Both the position numbers and the translations under genes were made by a program. Under the pieces are notes generated by a model. It saw only the letters and a list, made by a program, of their open reading frames with translations. It was not told where the DNA came from and ran no database searches. From positions 11,619,213-11,683,212 of the forward strand of contig NC_092574.1 of the NCBI RefSeq assembly GCF_037975245.1: a stretch of 64,000 nucleotides of DNA, given 5' to 3'. This document shows, piece by piece, positions 1 through 12,932 of this stretch (the first letter of the stretch is position 1; every line of letters starts with the position of its first letter). The stretch comes from Apostichopus japonicus (Eukaryota; Echinodermata; Holothuroidea; Aspidochirotida; Stichopodidae).

Positions 1-21
1 TTTTCTTTCAAAACAAATCCA

Positions 22-110
22 TTATTTTGCCTGATCAGGTGTCAACAACTGAATTACATTCAGCATGGTGTCTGCACAGTAAAGTGAAGATTCCTGCTGT
101 TGAATGTAAG
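22..110 (-). CDS. Possible terminal coding exon, unidentified
   Basis: On the minus strand an acceptor-like AG (minus-strand text ttaatag before position 110) opens a reading frame of 28 residues ending in TAA at 22-24. The peptide runs AYIQQQESSLYCADTML and ends in LLTPDQAK, which reads like protein rather than translated repeat. It starts in phase 1. The frame also continues back into the adjacent tandem repeat, so this may be chance. It could be a last exon of an unseen gene or an alternative end of the TFIIIA gene. I recognise no family. Confidence 0.22.
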
Positions 111-1225
111 CTATTAATGTAGAAACATCCCTCTTTGACAATGGATGAACCAAATAGATTATTACTACAACACTAAACAGTTTGAAAGAAACAAACCCTT
201 GTATATGACCTCTGGCGGTCCACATAGGGACACTCAAACACCTCCCTCTGCACTCTTTGACAATGAATGAACCAATAGATTATTACTACAACACTAAACA
301 GTTTTGAAAGAAACAAACCCTTGTGTATGACCTCTGGCAGTCCCCATAGGGACACTCAAACACCTCCCTCTGCACTCTTTGACAATGAATGAACCAAATA
401 GATTATTACTACAACACTAAACAGTTTTGAAAGAAACAAACCCTTGTGTATGACCTCTGGCAGTCCCCATAGGGACACTCAAACACCTCCCTCTGCACTC
501 TTTGACAATGGATGAACCAAATAGATTATTACTACAACACTAAACAGTTTGAAAGAAACAAACCCTTGTATATGACCTCTGGCAGTCCCCATAGGGACAC
601 TCAAACACCTCTCTCTGCACTATTGTAATGGATGAACCAAATAGATTATTACTACAACACTAAACATTTTGAAAGAAACAACCCCTTGTATATGACCTCT
701 GGCGGTCCCCATAGGGACACTCAAACACCTCCCTCTGCACTCTTTGACAATGGATGAACCAAATAGATTATTACTACAACACTAAACAGTTTGAAAGGAA
801 CAACCCCTTGTATATGACCTCTGGCAGTCCCCATAGGGACACTCAAACACCTCCCTCTGCACTATTGTAATGGATGAACCAAATAGATTATTACTACAAC
901 ACTAAACATTTTGAAAGAAACAACCCCATGTATATGACCTCTAGCAGTCCCTATAAGGACACTCAAACACCTCTCTGTGCACTATTGTAATGGATGAACC
1001 AATACATTATTACTACAACACTAAACAGTTTGAAAGAAACAAACCCTTGTATATGACCTCTAGCAGTCCCCATAGGGACACTCAAACACCTCTCTCTGCA
1101 CTCTTTGACAATGGATGAACCAATAGATTATTACTACAACACTAAACAGTTTGAAAGAAACAAACCCTTGTATATGACCTCTGGCAGTCCCCATAAGGAC
1201 ACTCAAACACCTCCCTCTGCGTATT
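111..1225. repeat. Tandem repeat, about 121-bp unit, about nine copies
   Basis: The block GATGAACCAAATAGATTA recurs at about 144, 266, 387, 511, 631, 752, 872, 992 and 1112. Each unit also carries GACCTCTGGCAGTCC and CACTCAAACACCTCC. Copies differ by few substitutions and by a small deletion (CTCTTTGACAATG versus CTATTGTAATG). This is a local satellite-like array with no coding capacity. Confidence 0.95.
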
Positions 1226-2726
1226 GTGAACTTTTGAATGACTCTTCAGCTGAGAAGTAAAAAGAGATTAAGAGAACATGGAAATTAAAATATGCTCAAT
1301 TTTTAAAAACAATTTCGAACAAATTAAAAATTAAAAATTAAATTTTTTCTATAAACAAAGTTACGCATCCATGTCCTTATTGCCTTGGAAGGTTAAGAAT
1401 GTTCAATTTCCTTGTATGACACAACGGAACAACTAAACAAACATTGGTTTTGTACTGTAGTCTAGTAAAGTAGAAATGCTTTCTATAAAATTGAATATTT
1501 ATACAACTGTGGAAGAAACTAGTCTCTACCATATCAGGGCTCTACAAATCCTATGTGCCGAGTGCCTTAACCCCTTACTACTGTATGTGGGCTACCTATT
1601 AAACTTCGGGCCCAAAAGCCAATTGTGCTACCAAAGATTCAATTTACTAACTTCCTTCACCATGTGGAGAAGTCAATTTCACTAGTTAGTCCAAGACTGC
1701 TTTGTACAAGTGTACACAGCAAAATTAATTGAACATTCCCACTGACACATCACACATGTCTAGCACTTGCCAAATTTATTGGCAATGATCCTTGAAAGTT
1801 CTTACACAATCAACAACTTTGTAAACAGCGCATATTCAGACATTCAAACAAAATACCTGTCACTAACAACAAAACAATAACCTTGTGACAAACTGAGGAA
1901 ACTTGTGGAAAACTGTTTGATAAAGACACTGCAGCCTACTACTAACATGCACAGTGCTTCTCAGCTCCAGTGAGAATAAAAATTCCAACATGTGGGAAAA
2001 CCCCTAGTAAATCACTCCAAAATATTGCATATTATTTCAAGAACTGCAAGGAACATCTTGGATGTAGCTTTGATTCCTTAAAACCATCAATGAATGATCA
2101 AACGATTGTACTGTGAGATTCAAGTTTGTGTATTGTAATTTGTTGCGGCTGTGGTTACGAAATATTTCAAACACAAAGCACTTGCTATTTTGACTAAGCT
2201 TATATGTCAGTATAGAAGGCATATGGTAGGATAGAACATTTTATGTCACTAGTATTAGTTAAATTCTTAGTAAGGATACCCAATATCTTTTCTACATGAA
2301 ATCAGTTTTGTTTATCACATGATGTCTTTTTTTTACCATTTCTGCCAAGTATTTTGCAAAATAAAACAAAACTTTTAGCCAACTGACAATGTCAGGCACA
2401 CTTACTTTTACACATGTATTTTCTAACTCTGTTTCATTAAAGTTTTCCATGACTTTCAACCTAAGTGTTAACTTCTTAAAGTGTTGAATGCAGTTAGTCA
2501 AAGAAAGCAACAAATCATACAACAGAAAATAAGGGAAGGAATAGGCTAGTAATTTTCCAAATACTTTACATGCAGAAAGTTTCATTCATATCAATTTGGT
2601 GCGGAATTTGATCGTTCACTTCCTGATGTGAAAAGCAAACTGTGATATTGCATTGTGTTTCTATGGGTACAAAGATGCAACAAGGTTTACAAATTTGTCA
2701 TGGGCTCTCTCAGAAAGTAATTGGAC
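1226..2726. other. Non-coding stretch left of the miniature element
   Basis: AT-rich sequence with only short open frames that lack splice or domain support. I searched the minus strand for the missing TFIIIA fingers 7b to 9 (Cys-X4-Cys and His-X3-His patterns) and found none. Confidence 0.5.
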
Positions 2727-3056
2727 CAGGGACGTAGCCAGAAGAGGAGGAAGGGGGAGCTATGGGAGCGATCACTCCCCCCTTTGAGTACACCGAAAAA
2801 TAAATTTAAAAGCAGGAAATATCAATAAAGCCCTCTTTTCAGACTGAAGGAAGCTAAGGGATCCTTCTCAATCTTTCCCCTGAAAGTTTGTCTGCTATGT
2901 AATACATTACTCTTACTATTGTTTATTTCCTGCAACGTGTGAGGCATTTTGGGCAAAAATTTTCTTTATAAATCATAACACTCTGTTAAGTGTAATAATG
3001 CACCCTTTTAAAGTTATGCTCCCCCCCCCCCCTTCAAATTTCTGGCTAAGTCCCAG
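2727..3056. mobile_element. Miniature inverted-repeat element, G/C-run family
   Basis: The left end CAGGGACGTAGCCAGAA and the reverse complement of the right end CTGGGACTTAGCCAGAA match at 15 of 17 bases. Poly-C (3020-3032) and AT-rich sequence lie between. No clear target-site duplication was found. It is non-coding and probably a diverged member of the hAT-like miniature elements seen elsewhere in the window. Confidence 0.65.
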
Positions 3057-3248
3057 TATCAGGCTACCACAAACTCAGGACACAAAACCCAATGGACTCC
3101 GACTTTATAAAAAAAAAAATGGCAAGCACTGCATATGACATCACATACTATTGTGCAAGCTGCAATCTTCTCTCAAAACCAATTTTTTACCTCAAAAAAT
3201 GATACAGTCAACCTTGAATGTTAAGCCATCTTCAGAGAATATTCTTAC

Positions 3249-6200
3249 CTTAGAGTTTGTTTTGAAAACTTTCCCACATTTTTCACAAGGGAAATCTGAA
3301 AATAGAAAGAAAAGAAGTATATAAAACTGAAATATATAAAACTGAATACCAATAGTACTAAGAAGCATGGCTCATGGAAACCCCCGAGTCGAGAAGCATT
3401 TACACACTGATGGGGCCACTCCAGCGTTGCCATAGAGGGCGCTGGCCTACGGTTTTTAATCTGCATAGTCCGTACTGCATGGTTACATATCTGTGAATCA
3501 TAGCGAGTCATGATCTTTTGAAGATTGCTCTTAAGCATGTGAACATGCTGGAGCACCTTGCATACAGTAGCACTGGGTGCTTGACTAAGTTCAAGGTTGT
3601 GCTGTTTGATCAAGCAAGAAACACAAGTTAATAATGTGCTTTAATAAACCAATTAGTTTGGATTGAAGCTTACCCTATCCCTACACCCTCCCCTCCTCTA
3701 CCACCCAAGATATGGCTGCAGAGCTGCAAAAAGTATTACATGAAAAGAGAATTTCACCAGACAAGTTATTCAAACCGCATTGCCAGAGGATTTTATTCTC
3801 TATTTGTAGCAAAATTTCATCAACTTCCACGCAAACAGCTGCCGCAAAGGAAAAAGGCTTTATATATGTTTTTATGTTTGCACACTTAGTCAAAAGTTCT
3901 GCCAACCAACTAACTATTCCTAAAAATGGACATTGTGCTTCATCAAACTAAGACAATTTGCTAGGGTTTTCCTACTCAAAAATAATAGTGATTTGATAAT
4001 AATTTTATGAAAGCCCAAAGTGGAAAAATTACAAAATGTTTGACTTAGACTTAGTACAAAACCTGATACAAATCTTGACAACCCAATACAATAAGTTTAT
4101 TACATATCAAGTTCATAAAGGGAGTTAGTATAGGATAGCATCAAGAACTTTTTTCAAAAAGAATTTAATTAAAATGCTTGGTTAAGACAATTTATACCAC
4201 TGTTTAATGAAAGTACTTACTTCTGTTATGGATTTCTGCTTTGTGCTTTCTCATCTGGCTCCACTTAAACACTAAGGTTTCACATCCAGGTACTTCACAG
4301 GTATACCCTGCAGGACGATTTCAATTTGTGTAATAAAAATAATGATAACTTAATATTTAATGGCCTGGCAAGCATGTGCATGTGTGAAAGCTGAAGATCT
4401 TATACAGTTTTCACACACTGCACATTGGGTGCTTCATCTATGGAGATTTGTATACAGTATACAGAGATGTGCCCAGGATTTCCTGAGTGCTGGGTATACT
4501 GATCGCCGTCCTTGGGGAGAGGTTTAAGGGGAGGGGGGGCCCCCTTTGAAGGTGCTCAGATGCCAAATGCTGGCACTTGTGTAGCTTTTTAAGCACATAC
4601 ACTAGTACTAGTTTTGCTAACAATTTACATTTTAAAAATTTGTTTAGTGAAATATATTACGTACCTGGTAAAAGTTATTAGTTTGTTTCAAAGAGATTTT
4701 ACAAGGGACCGATTGAGAGCCGTAAGTAATGTTTCTAGCATGCGTAACTGATGCATTATTAGTCTGTTTAACTTTGGCATAGGCAAGGCCCAATTTAAGT
4801 TGAATATATTGTTAGGAATGTCCGGATTTTAGATGAAAATAGTCATGGGCGGGATTCACGATTTTTAAGACAGTTCTGAGCGGATATCTTTTAGTGCTGG
4901 GCGGGGGCCGCCCAGTATGGGCACATCCCTGCACAAACATTGTTGACATTTGTACCAAAGACATAACTACAATTGATTTTTATAGTTAAAGGATGCTTGT
5001 AAGATAATACAGATAAGTCTCCTGTTGTTCTCTCTCTCTTATCCAACCAGATTGTAGCTAAAGCTTTGGCATTTTCCTTTCTACAAACAAGGCCAAACTT
5101 GGAAAGGATGGAGAACATGGAGAATTCTCATTCAACATTGTTCAAATATGAGCAAACAAACCTTCATGCGTTTTCTTGTGAGCTTTCAGTTTACTTGGTA
5201 CGGGAAATGCTCTACCACATCCTTCATAATCACACCTGCAAGAAAAAGATAATATGTAACAAAACATGTCCAAAGACACAACTGTCATATTTAAGGAATG
5301 GACACATTGCTGCCACTATGCAAAGAAACATGGCAAGTGTTGTGCCATCATAGAACCTTAGTAGTTTTGATTATTTCTGACAGACCAAAACTTAATGAAA
5401 CCCTGCCAAAGTGGTTGCAAATTCTATGTAAGTTATCAATTATATTCCTGTAGAGAGTTTGTATAGTTAACAAAAGACATGTTAGCTCGACACCCAGTGG
5501 TCACCCATTCAGTCAGAGGGGGCGGATGCCCACCCCCCCCCCCCCCCCCCCCCGACAGACTAAAATGGACTGCTGGTGCCCTTTTCAGCTTTTTACCACT
5601 TATTCGCGTTTTTACAACTTATTCGCGTTTATTGACTTTTTTATTGCACTCTCAAATACCTATTGGCATTTGTCACATTTTGTTGGTGTAATTTTCTGAC
5701 AAATGGGGATGACACCTATTTATTCTTCGTTTATCTGCAAATTAGCAAGGCCAGGAAAGGGTCATTTTAGGCGATCTAGGGAGTACCTTTACTTAAAAAA
5801 TTGTTGTACGCTCCGCGCCAACCTGTGGTGGCGCTCCGCTTAGATAGTGTCCAAAGTGCCCCTACAGACCATTCTCGCCCCCCGTGACCAATACCACTAG
5901 CTCCGCCACTGTCGACACCAACAAGACTTTAGGGTGATACAGAGTGATACAGAAGACATACTGCACTGCAGTCGATGTGCTCACAGCAACCTTTTTGAGG
6001 TCATTGATTTTTTAAATGCAATCTGATTCTTAAAACTACTCACAATGTGCATCTATGTGAAAAAACAACAAGGAAAGTCTTGGTAAGGACATGATCCCAA
6101 TGAGTTACCTCAGGGACACAATTAAATAAGCCCTGCATTTCTCTCAACTGAATTATCCAACCCTTAATGGGTGGCAATCCCTACATGGCCCTTTTTCTAA

Positions 6201-9200
6201 CTGCTGAGACTGCAAGTCAAAAACAACAGAATCTTGGATGTCCTGAAAACAGGGATCACTCCCCAGTTTTATTTGATATAACCCAGAAAAGGGCCAGGTA
6301 GAGATTTCAAGATAAAACAGTTTTGATGTCCTTATGCCTAAGTGAACAATGGAAAATGGTAAAGAGGCACAGAAACTTTTGGCTAGAATTATTCGAACCC
6401 AGTGACCTCCTGGGTCAAGCCCTGTATTCTACCAACTGAGCTATCCAGTCCTTATTGGGTGCCAATCTTTATGTGTATAGCTACTTTTTGGCTGGGGTTG
6501 GCCACAGTACAAGTAAGTACCTTGTATTGACAACCCAAACTCAAATACAGCTGGAAAGTGTGGAGGTGAGTATAAAATATTTGATATACCAACAAACAGA
6601 GCATTCTTCTATTAAAGTTCTTCTATAATCTCTAGGTACTTGGAGGATAATGCAATTTCATGAAAGGTCTAATGTGATCTACAACCGTATTTGTAAACAA
6701 ATGAGATTTTCAAATAGAGCAGAGTCAATTATTGAGGTTAAGGAAAACCTAAACACCTCAATCAAGAAAACTACTGCAAGCACTACCACACTCAGTTACT
6801 GTTAAAGGTCAAGTGACACATAGACTTGACTTTACATAATATTAAACTTAACAATTCTTACATTAAGAAAAACCCAACACCGCGATTTTTTCCCGTCTCC
6901 AAAGGGGTAGAAATCGGTAAAAAGTACTATTACGTAATAGATTCAGTGACGTCACGGGGGGGGGGGGGGGGGGAGCGCAGAAGAGTGCAAACTGTATATG
7001 TTCTGCGCAGTGCATTGGGTATGTAGAAATATCAAACATCTCGAAAATATTACCTTTTTCAGCAGTCTGTTACAAGAAAGTTAAGATTTGGATTAAGATG
7101 AAAAATCACAAATTGATACATAAGACATCGAACAAAACATCTTAATGACATCTTTTTGCATAAATTCCTTGCATTTTCTTCCTATCAAGCAACATAAACT
7201 CTGCAAAAATCGGCTAGATTGACTCGTTCAGGGAAAGTCGAAAACAAATGACGTCATTTGTTTACCAAGTCGAAAGTGCATGATATCGTCGCATGGAACT
7301 GCTTATTGCTACCACATACAGTTTCTATACACGCACTGTTGTACGCATATATACACAGCACAGCATACACAGCATAGCTTATACATATCGCGAAGTGGCT
7401 GCCGGTGGCATTGACACACAGTATTGAGATAGCAATTGATAGCGAAGAAGGCAGGGAAATGGAGGACATGGTCGACGATCGTGGGGAAGTTTTTCCCTAC
7501 ATGTTCGAACCGGAGACCAGCGAAGAGGAAGCGGGATCGGACAGCGATGTCGAAATTGATCGTCTTGACGGAACACAATGGTAACGTTACGCCTAGTGTA
7601 CTATACTGTATATAGGATAGTTGTGTTACTAGTTAGGCCTAGAACCGATAAATGTTCCTAACTTTGCTCATACTCTTAGCTAGCCAATTTGTTATGGGGC
7701 AGCAAAATTAACATGAGAGTGGGGTCGAGTTAAGTTAAGGAAGTTACTACTTTCCTTAAAAGTTGTGGCAGCACATGCCCCAGGAACATTTCACACTAAC
7801 ATATTTCATTTGGTTAGTAGATTGAATCAGCCAACTGGAAGAGTGCACAACAAATTCGGGGGTGGTCTATTATTATATTCCTAGCATTTGTAGTGGCAAA
7901 TTAGTGAAGTTACCACAAATCAGGGAAAGGGTGGGGGTGGGAGAAGGTGGCACCTGACACCAGCTTTTCGTCATTTCCGCTTAAGCTAATTTCATAACCA
8001 GATTTTCTCAATTGTCTAGGGAATGGATTCCGAAGTGGGAAAAAAAGAGTTGGAAACGAGGCATCATCGGCCTGTTTTTTTTCCTATTTTGACATGTTAG
8101 TATGCCCCAATAATTGAGGCCGGTATGAAGTCATTGAAAATTTGCTCTTTAGCATTTGAACTGGTTTGCATTGTTTACAGGTGTCATTGTGGCCAGTGTG
8201 CAGCTGTGATGCCTACACCAAGGGAGTGTAGATGCTGCAGGGAAATAGAAAAAGTAAGGAATGTGATGGATGAAGGTGCTGCATGCATCACCTTACACCC
8301 AGGTTTGAAGCTGTGTGCCTGAACCCATGAGTGCAACAGACAGCCTACTACTGTACATGTACCGTCAACAGTACGGATGCCGTGCACAGGAAAATAGCAT
8401 CCATGAGTAAGTAGAGAATACATTATATTTGTTGTATACCTTTATTCATTGCTCTGACCTGCTGTTGAATGATGTAACAATACAGAGGGTGTGCTTGTAT
8501 TCATAGTTTAGTTTTGTTGTGAAGGGAATTACATTAAGATATAGATTAGATCAAGAAAATGTGTGCACCATGTTCAAAACCTGCTTCTGATTAGGACATT
8601 TTGTGCAAAAACAAAAACTGGTGCAATGTCCTTGAGGTTAACCCTTATCATGCTGACTGACATAGTAGTCATTTACACTGAGCCACGGAACCAAATGCCA
8701 CACAAAAACTGTCCACCATGCTTGGGCATGATCCATTTACAAATTTTAGTCACCGAGATTCAATGATCAGTTTGTGTAAATTGCATAGCTAGGCCTAAAA
8801 CTTTAGGGGAGGCAGATTTAGGGGCCAATATAAATTCTGGAAATCATGTGGAGATTTATTTTAAAATTGACGTCCCCAGATGGCTACCAAGCTTTTGTGT
8901 GTCTTCATCTTTCATAGCTGGTTTTCATATGATTATTTTACAGGAAATACAGACACACAGCATACAGACAACTTGTACGGATGTGCTGGCAGTTTTTAGG
9001 GAAGGAGGTTTGTGTTGTTCTCCCATCCTGTTCAGTAAGGAGGATTCGAGCAGCTTTTCCATCTGAACAGTATGAATGGTTTAAATTACCAAGACTGTGA
9101 GAATGTGGACTTTGTATGCCAAGTCAAACTATCATTTCTGCAAAGTTTAATGAAACAGGGTTCGGTCCTGTCTGTTTTGTGGCTGAATGGTGAACATTTT

Positions 9201-12200
9201 GGAATTCCAGGATACATTTTTCTGGTTCATGGTATTAACTACAATCTTGGATGAAATTTTACTTTTTCAAGTTTGGGAAGTACATAACAGTAATAAATAA
9301 TAAAAACTCAAGTTAATTTTTTGTATGTATTCTCTCTTGTAACAAAAAAGCTGTAACTTCTAGTAGCCTGCCAACAAAATCTGGATGATTGAAATCTCAA
9401 ATATACTAGGTTAAAATAGAAGAACAGTTTGAATAAAGTAGCCTAAACCACTATGTCAATGGGATCTGGAGAGCTTAGGCTTTCATTTTAATAAAAGTGT
9501 AATGAAAATCAATCTGAAATTGTTCATTAATCCATGGAATATCAAGGTTACTTGATCATAAATGAGACAAAAAAAATCACATTTTATCCCATGCAGGGAA
9601 CAAACAGCAAATTTCTGTCAATTCATTTTGAACTTTTGTTTAAATATAATGTTATCATTTAGTTAGTTACAATGGAAACCAGATGTAAGTAAAACTTTAA
9701 TGTAAGACTTTAGCAACTTCCCTAAAGGCTGGTAGCAACCTGTTAATTAACACTGCTCTGCAGCTGTGCCAAAACATCATGTGAACAGACAATTCACAGA
9801 GTCGATTGCTCCCCACTACAATGAAACAAAATTAGAAATTGGGAGGCCATCAACCACTTCAGCAAAGCTTTTGAAATCTGCTTCGGTGTTGTTTTATGGC
9901 ATCCTCATTGTTGGGATGAACATAGGAGCTTGCAAGTGGTGGTGGCTCTTTTCTGACAGGAACAGGACACTCCTCTCCCAGAGTTCCACTTCTGCAGAAG
10001 TTGTGCAAGCAGTCAAAAAGTTCCCATATGTAATCTGTAGAATAGTAAAGATATGAAGAATAATATAATAATAGTTCACAAAAACATACCATTTAGATAG
10101 AGGCATTCCAATCACTCCATTTCGGTCAATAGTCATGGCACAATGCACAGTTGTCAGTCAAGTCTTTGGATGCCCAACTAAGGCGACAGCTGATACACCT
10201 CGATCGGTGTGGATACATGGGTCAGGTTTTACCTGACAACTTGTGCCTGAACAATTCCAATATATTTTTTACTGATTACAACAAAAACCCTACACCTGTT
10301 TGTGCACCTAATATTATGGATTATGTAATCTTCAGCAGGATGTGTGGTCATTGTCTCAGTAGCTTAACCACTGTTTATGTAGTAAAGTAAACATGGGGAC
10401 AGAGTAACATCCTGTCCCATCCACTTGTAATCCATGGTAAAAGAGTGTATAGGATGCAACTTTCACCATTTGTATTCAGTAGCAGATATCCAGCCAAGTG
10501 AAGATATAATATACTCTGTTAAATCCAACTACTTGTTTGTGCCTTTATTTCTTGTTCACATACAGCTGTGACAACTCTACCAGATACTGCATGTATATGC
10601 TAATTGAAGAAAAGACTGATGGCCTCACCACACATTCCAGACTGCCCCACAGTGTTGGTGTCAAAATTAATAATGATCCTCTTTCCAGAAAGTGATAGCA
10701 CCAATTGATTTGCCAGACTAATCTACTATCAATCTTGAAAATTACCTTGAAGCATCATCTTTGTCATGTTCAGATTCATCAGATGAGTGAACTGATGGAG
10801 TGTAGTCCGGACTACCTGGCGGTTTTTCGGTGTATCCCGATGAGGATGCCACAGCAGCAGACGGACCATCATCGCCACTGTGAGATGGCCCTGGTTGCAT
10901 TGATGGTGTTCTTGTCTCTGTTGGTCCAGTCAGCAACTTCAATGGTGGTAGGGGGACCAGTGAACACTGGACTTCTACATTCACTGAAAATTAGAATAAA
11001 CGCTTATTATACCACACACATACAGTAGGCTGCTCTTGGACAGGGGTCAGCTGCCTAGATGGTTCACTTATCTTTTCTCAAGGAGAGCATATCCTCCTAC
11101 TTTATGTGGCTGCAAAAATATGGGCCACTCACACCATGAGCATTGCAAATGACGAACAGCTTGGTTTCATATAGTATAACTACAATCTCCCTTCTCTCAT
11201 GAACTATAGATGTAGCCTATATATTTTCCTGTGAAGCCATCAGGTATAGCCTCCTCAACCACTCTCGTCAGGCAGGCGGATATGATGGATAAAATACAAT
11301 GTATGTTATCCCCTAGTCAGCCTGCCCTGATGTGCAGTTTTAGTTGCTGTTTTGCTTTCAACAAGTACTGTACTGTTTCTAAAATTTTGGCCCCTGTACT
11401 TACTTCTGCTATAGAATACTCTATAGATGTATGAAAGTTTTCCATTCTTCCTTGTATTACCCTAGCTTACACTTCTCCACATTTCCACCCCACCCCCCCC
11501 ATCCATCACTCTATTCATAGGCGTACGGGACCATTTCAGTTTGGGGGGGCAGAACTTTTTGTGCCCGAAAGTTCCCGTGACACTATCTAAGCGGAGCGCC
11601 ACCATCGGTTGGCGCATAGCGTACAAGAAAATTTTTGGCACACAATGCCTCTCAGATTGCCGGAAACGGCACTTCTAAGGCCTTGCAAGTTGCATCTAAA
11701 CATTCTTTATTTTATAATCTCACGTTTTAGAAATTTACACTTCCCCAAAAATTTGGTAAATTAGAAGAAGAAAAAATGGTAAAATCACTTTGAAGGGGAA
11801 AAATGGGACAGTATATTTTTTAAGCTCCTATTTAGTTACCTTATTTATTATTTTAACACAGTACTCAGCTACCTCCAGAAAAACATACATTGTTCAACGA
11901 CAGGTAGGCGGGATAATGTCGCTGTGTCGGGTGAGACTGCAATTTGTCTCACAAAAAAGTATAAAATATAACAAAGAATACGATAAACCTGTACTTCTAG
12001 GCTTGTATGCACTCCCCCCCCCCCACCATCCATGAAAAAGAAAATGTTTCTTATATACACTCATGTTGGGGATGTCCAGGTCAAGGGCGGCAGAAGCACT
12101 TTTAATCTGGGGGGGGGGGGCACCGACATCAAAGGGCACTTTGCAGAAATTCGATTAGACTGATGCAGCCTTATATTTAGAACCCTTTATAACTCTTATT

Positions 12201-12901
12201 GTATTATCTTATTTGTGTATACACATCACTCCATCAATGCCCCCCCCCCCCAAAGGAAAATATGCATACTAGCACTGCAATATCCAATGCGCAAATTGGG
12301 AAACAAGGAACAAGTTTTCTTTTGAGACAAAATGTGGTGAAATCATGCTAGTTGCTAATGTAGGAATCTTCCGAATTAGAGTTTTTTCTTGTTAATATCT
12401 TAACAAATTTTTTCCATTCGAAATAGCTTTGAGTTTGACCCACAGAAATTCATTAAAAGTCACAGGCTTAGCCAAGATTTGCAAAGTTGTATGCATGACT
12501 ATCTGAGCGGAGCGCCACCATCGGTTGGCGCGGAGCGTACTAGAAAATTGTTGGTTTTACAAACCCCTCAGATGGCCGGAAACGGCCCTTCCCGAGTGTT
12601 CATTCTGGTTCCCTGGCCTCTTGCTAACTTGAGGCACCTCAATTTTTATGTAGAAAAAAGGCACAGTTTTAACCTGCTCCAGTGCTCCCTGTGCCCTCCC
12701 CCCCGGTTCCGCCGCCCTTGGTCCAGGTATACAATTGACTAGTTAGAAAAAAATGATCGTGCAAAAAACGTGGTAGCCCAGATGTACTGCGCCAACGGTG
12801 GTGTTACACGGAAATATTCGGGCATCATGATGCTAAATAAAGAAAATCATGGAATTGTCGCGCAAAAATTTGAAAAAGATTCGGGCAAGCTACTGCATAT
12901 T

Positions 12902-12932
<31 letters not shown>

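Noticed and set aside
1-1230. CRISPR-like array
   Set aside because: The unit is repeated throughout with no unique spacers, and the genome is animal.
3245-3613. 122-residue minus-strand open frame overlapping finger 7
   Set aside because: It reads finger 7 in another frame and otherwise intron sequence; the spliced TFIIIA frame is better supported.
6381-6450. tRNA gene on minus
   Set aside because: Box A and B are present but the ends do not form an acceptor stem and a diverged second copy lies 275 bp away; SINE is the better reading.
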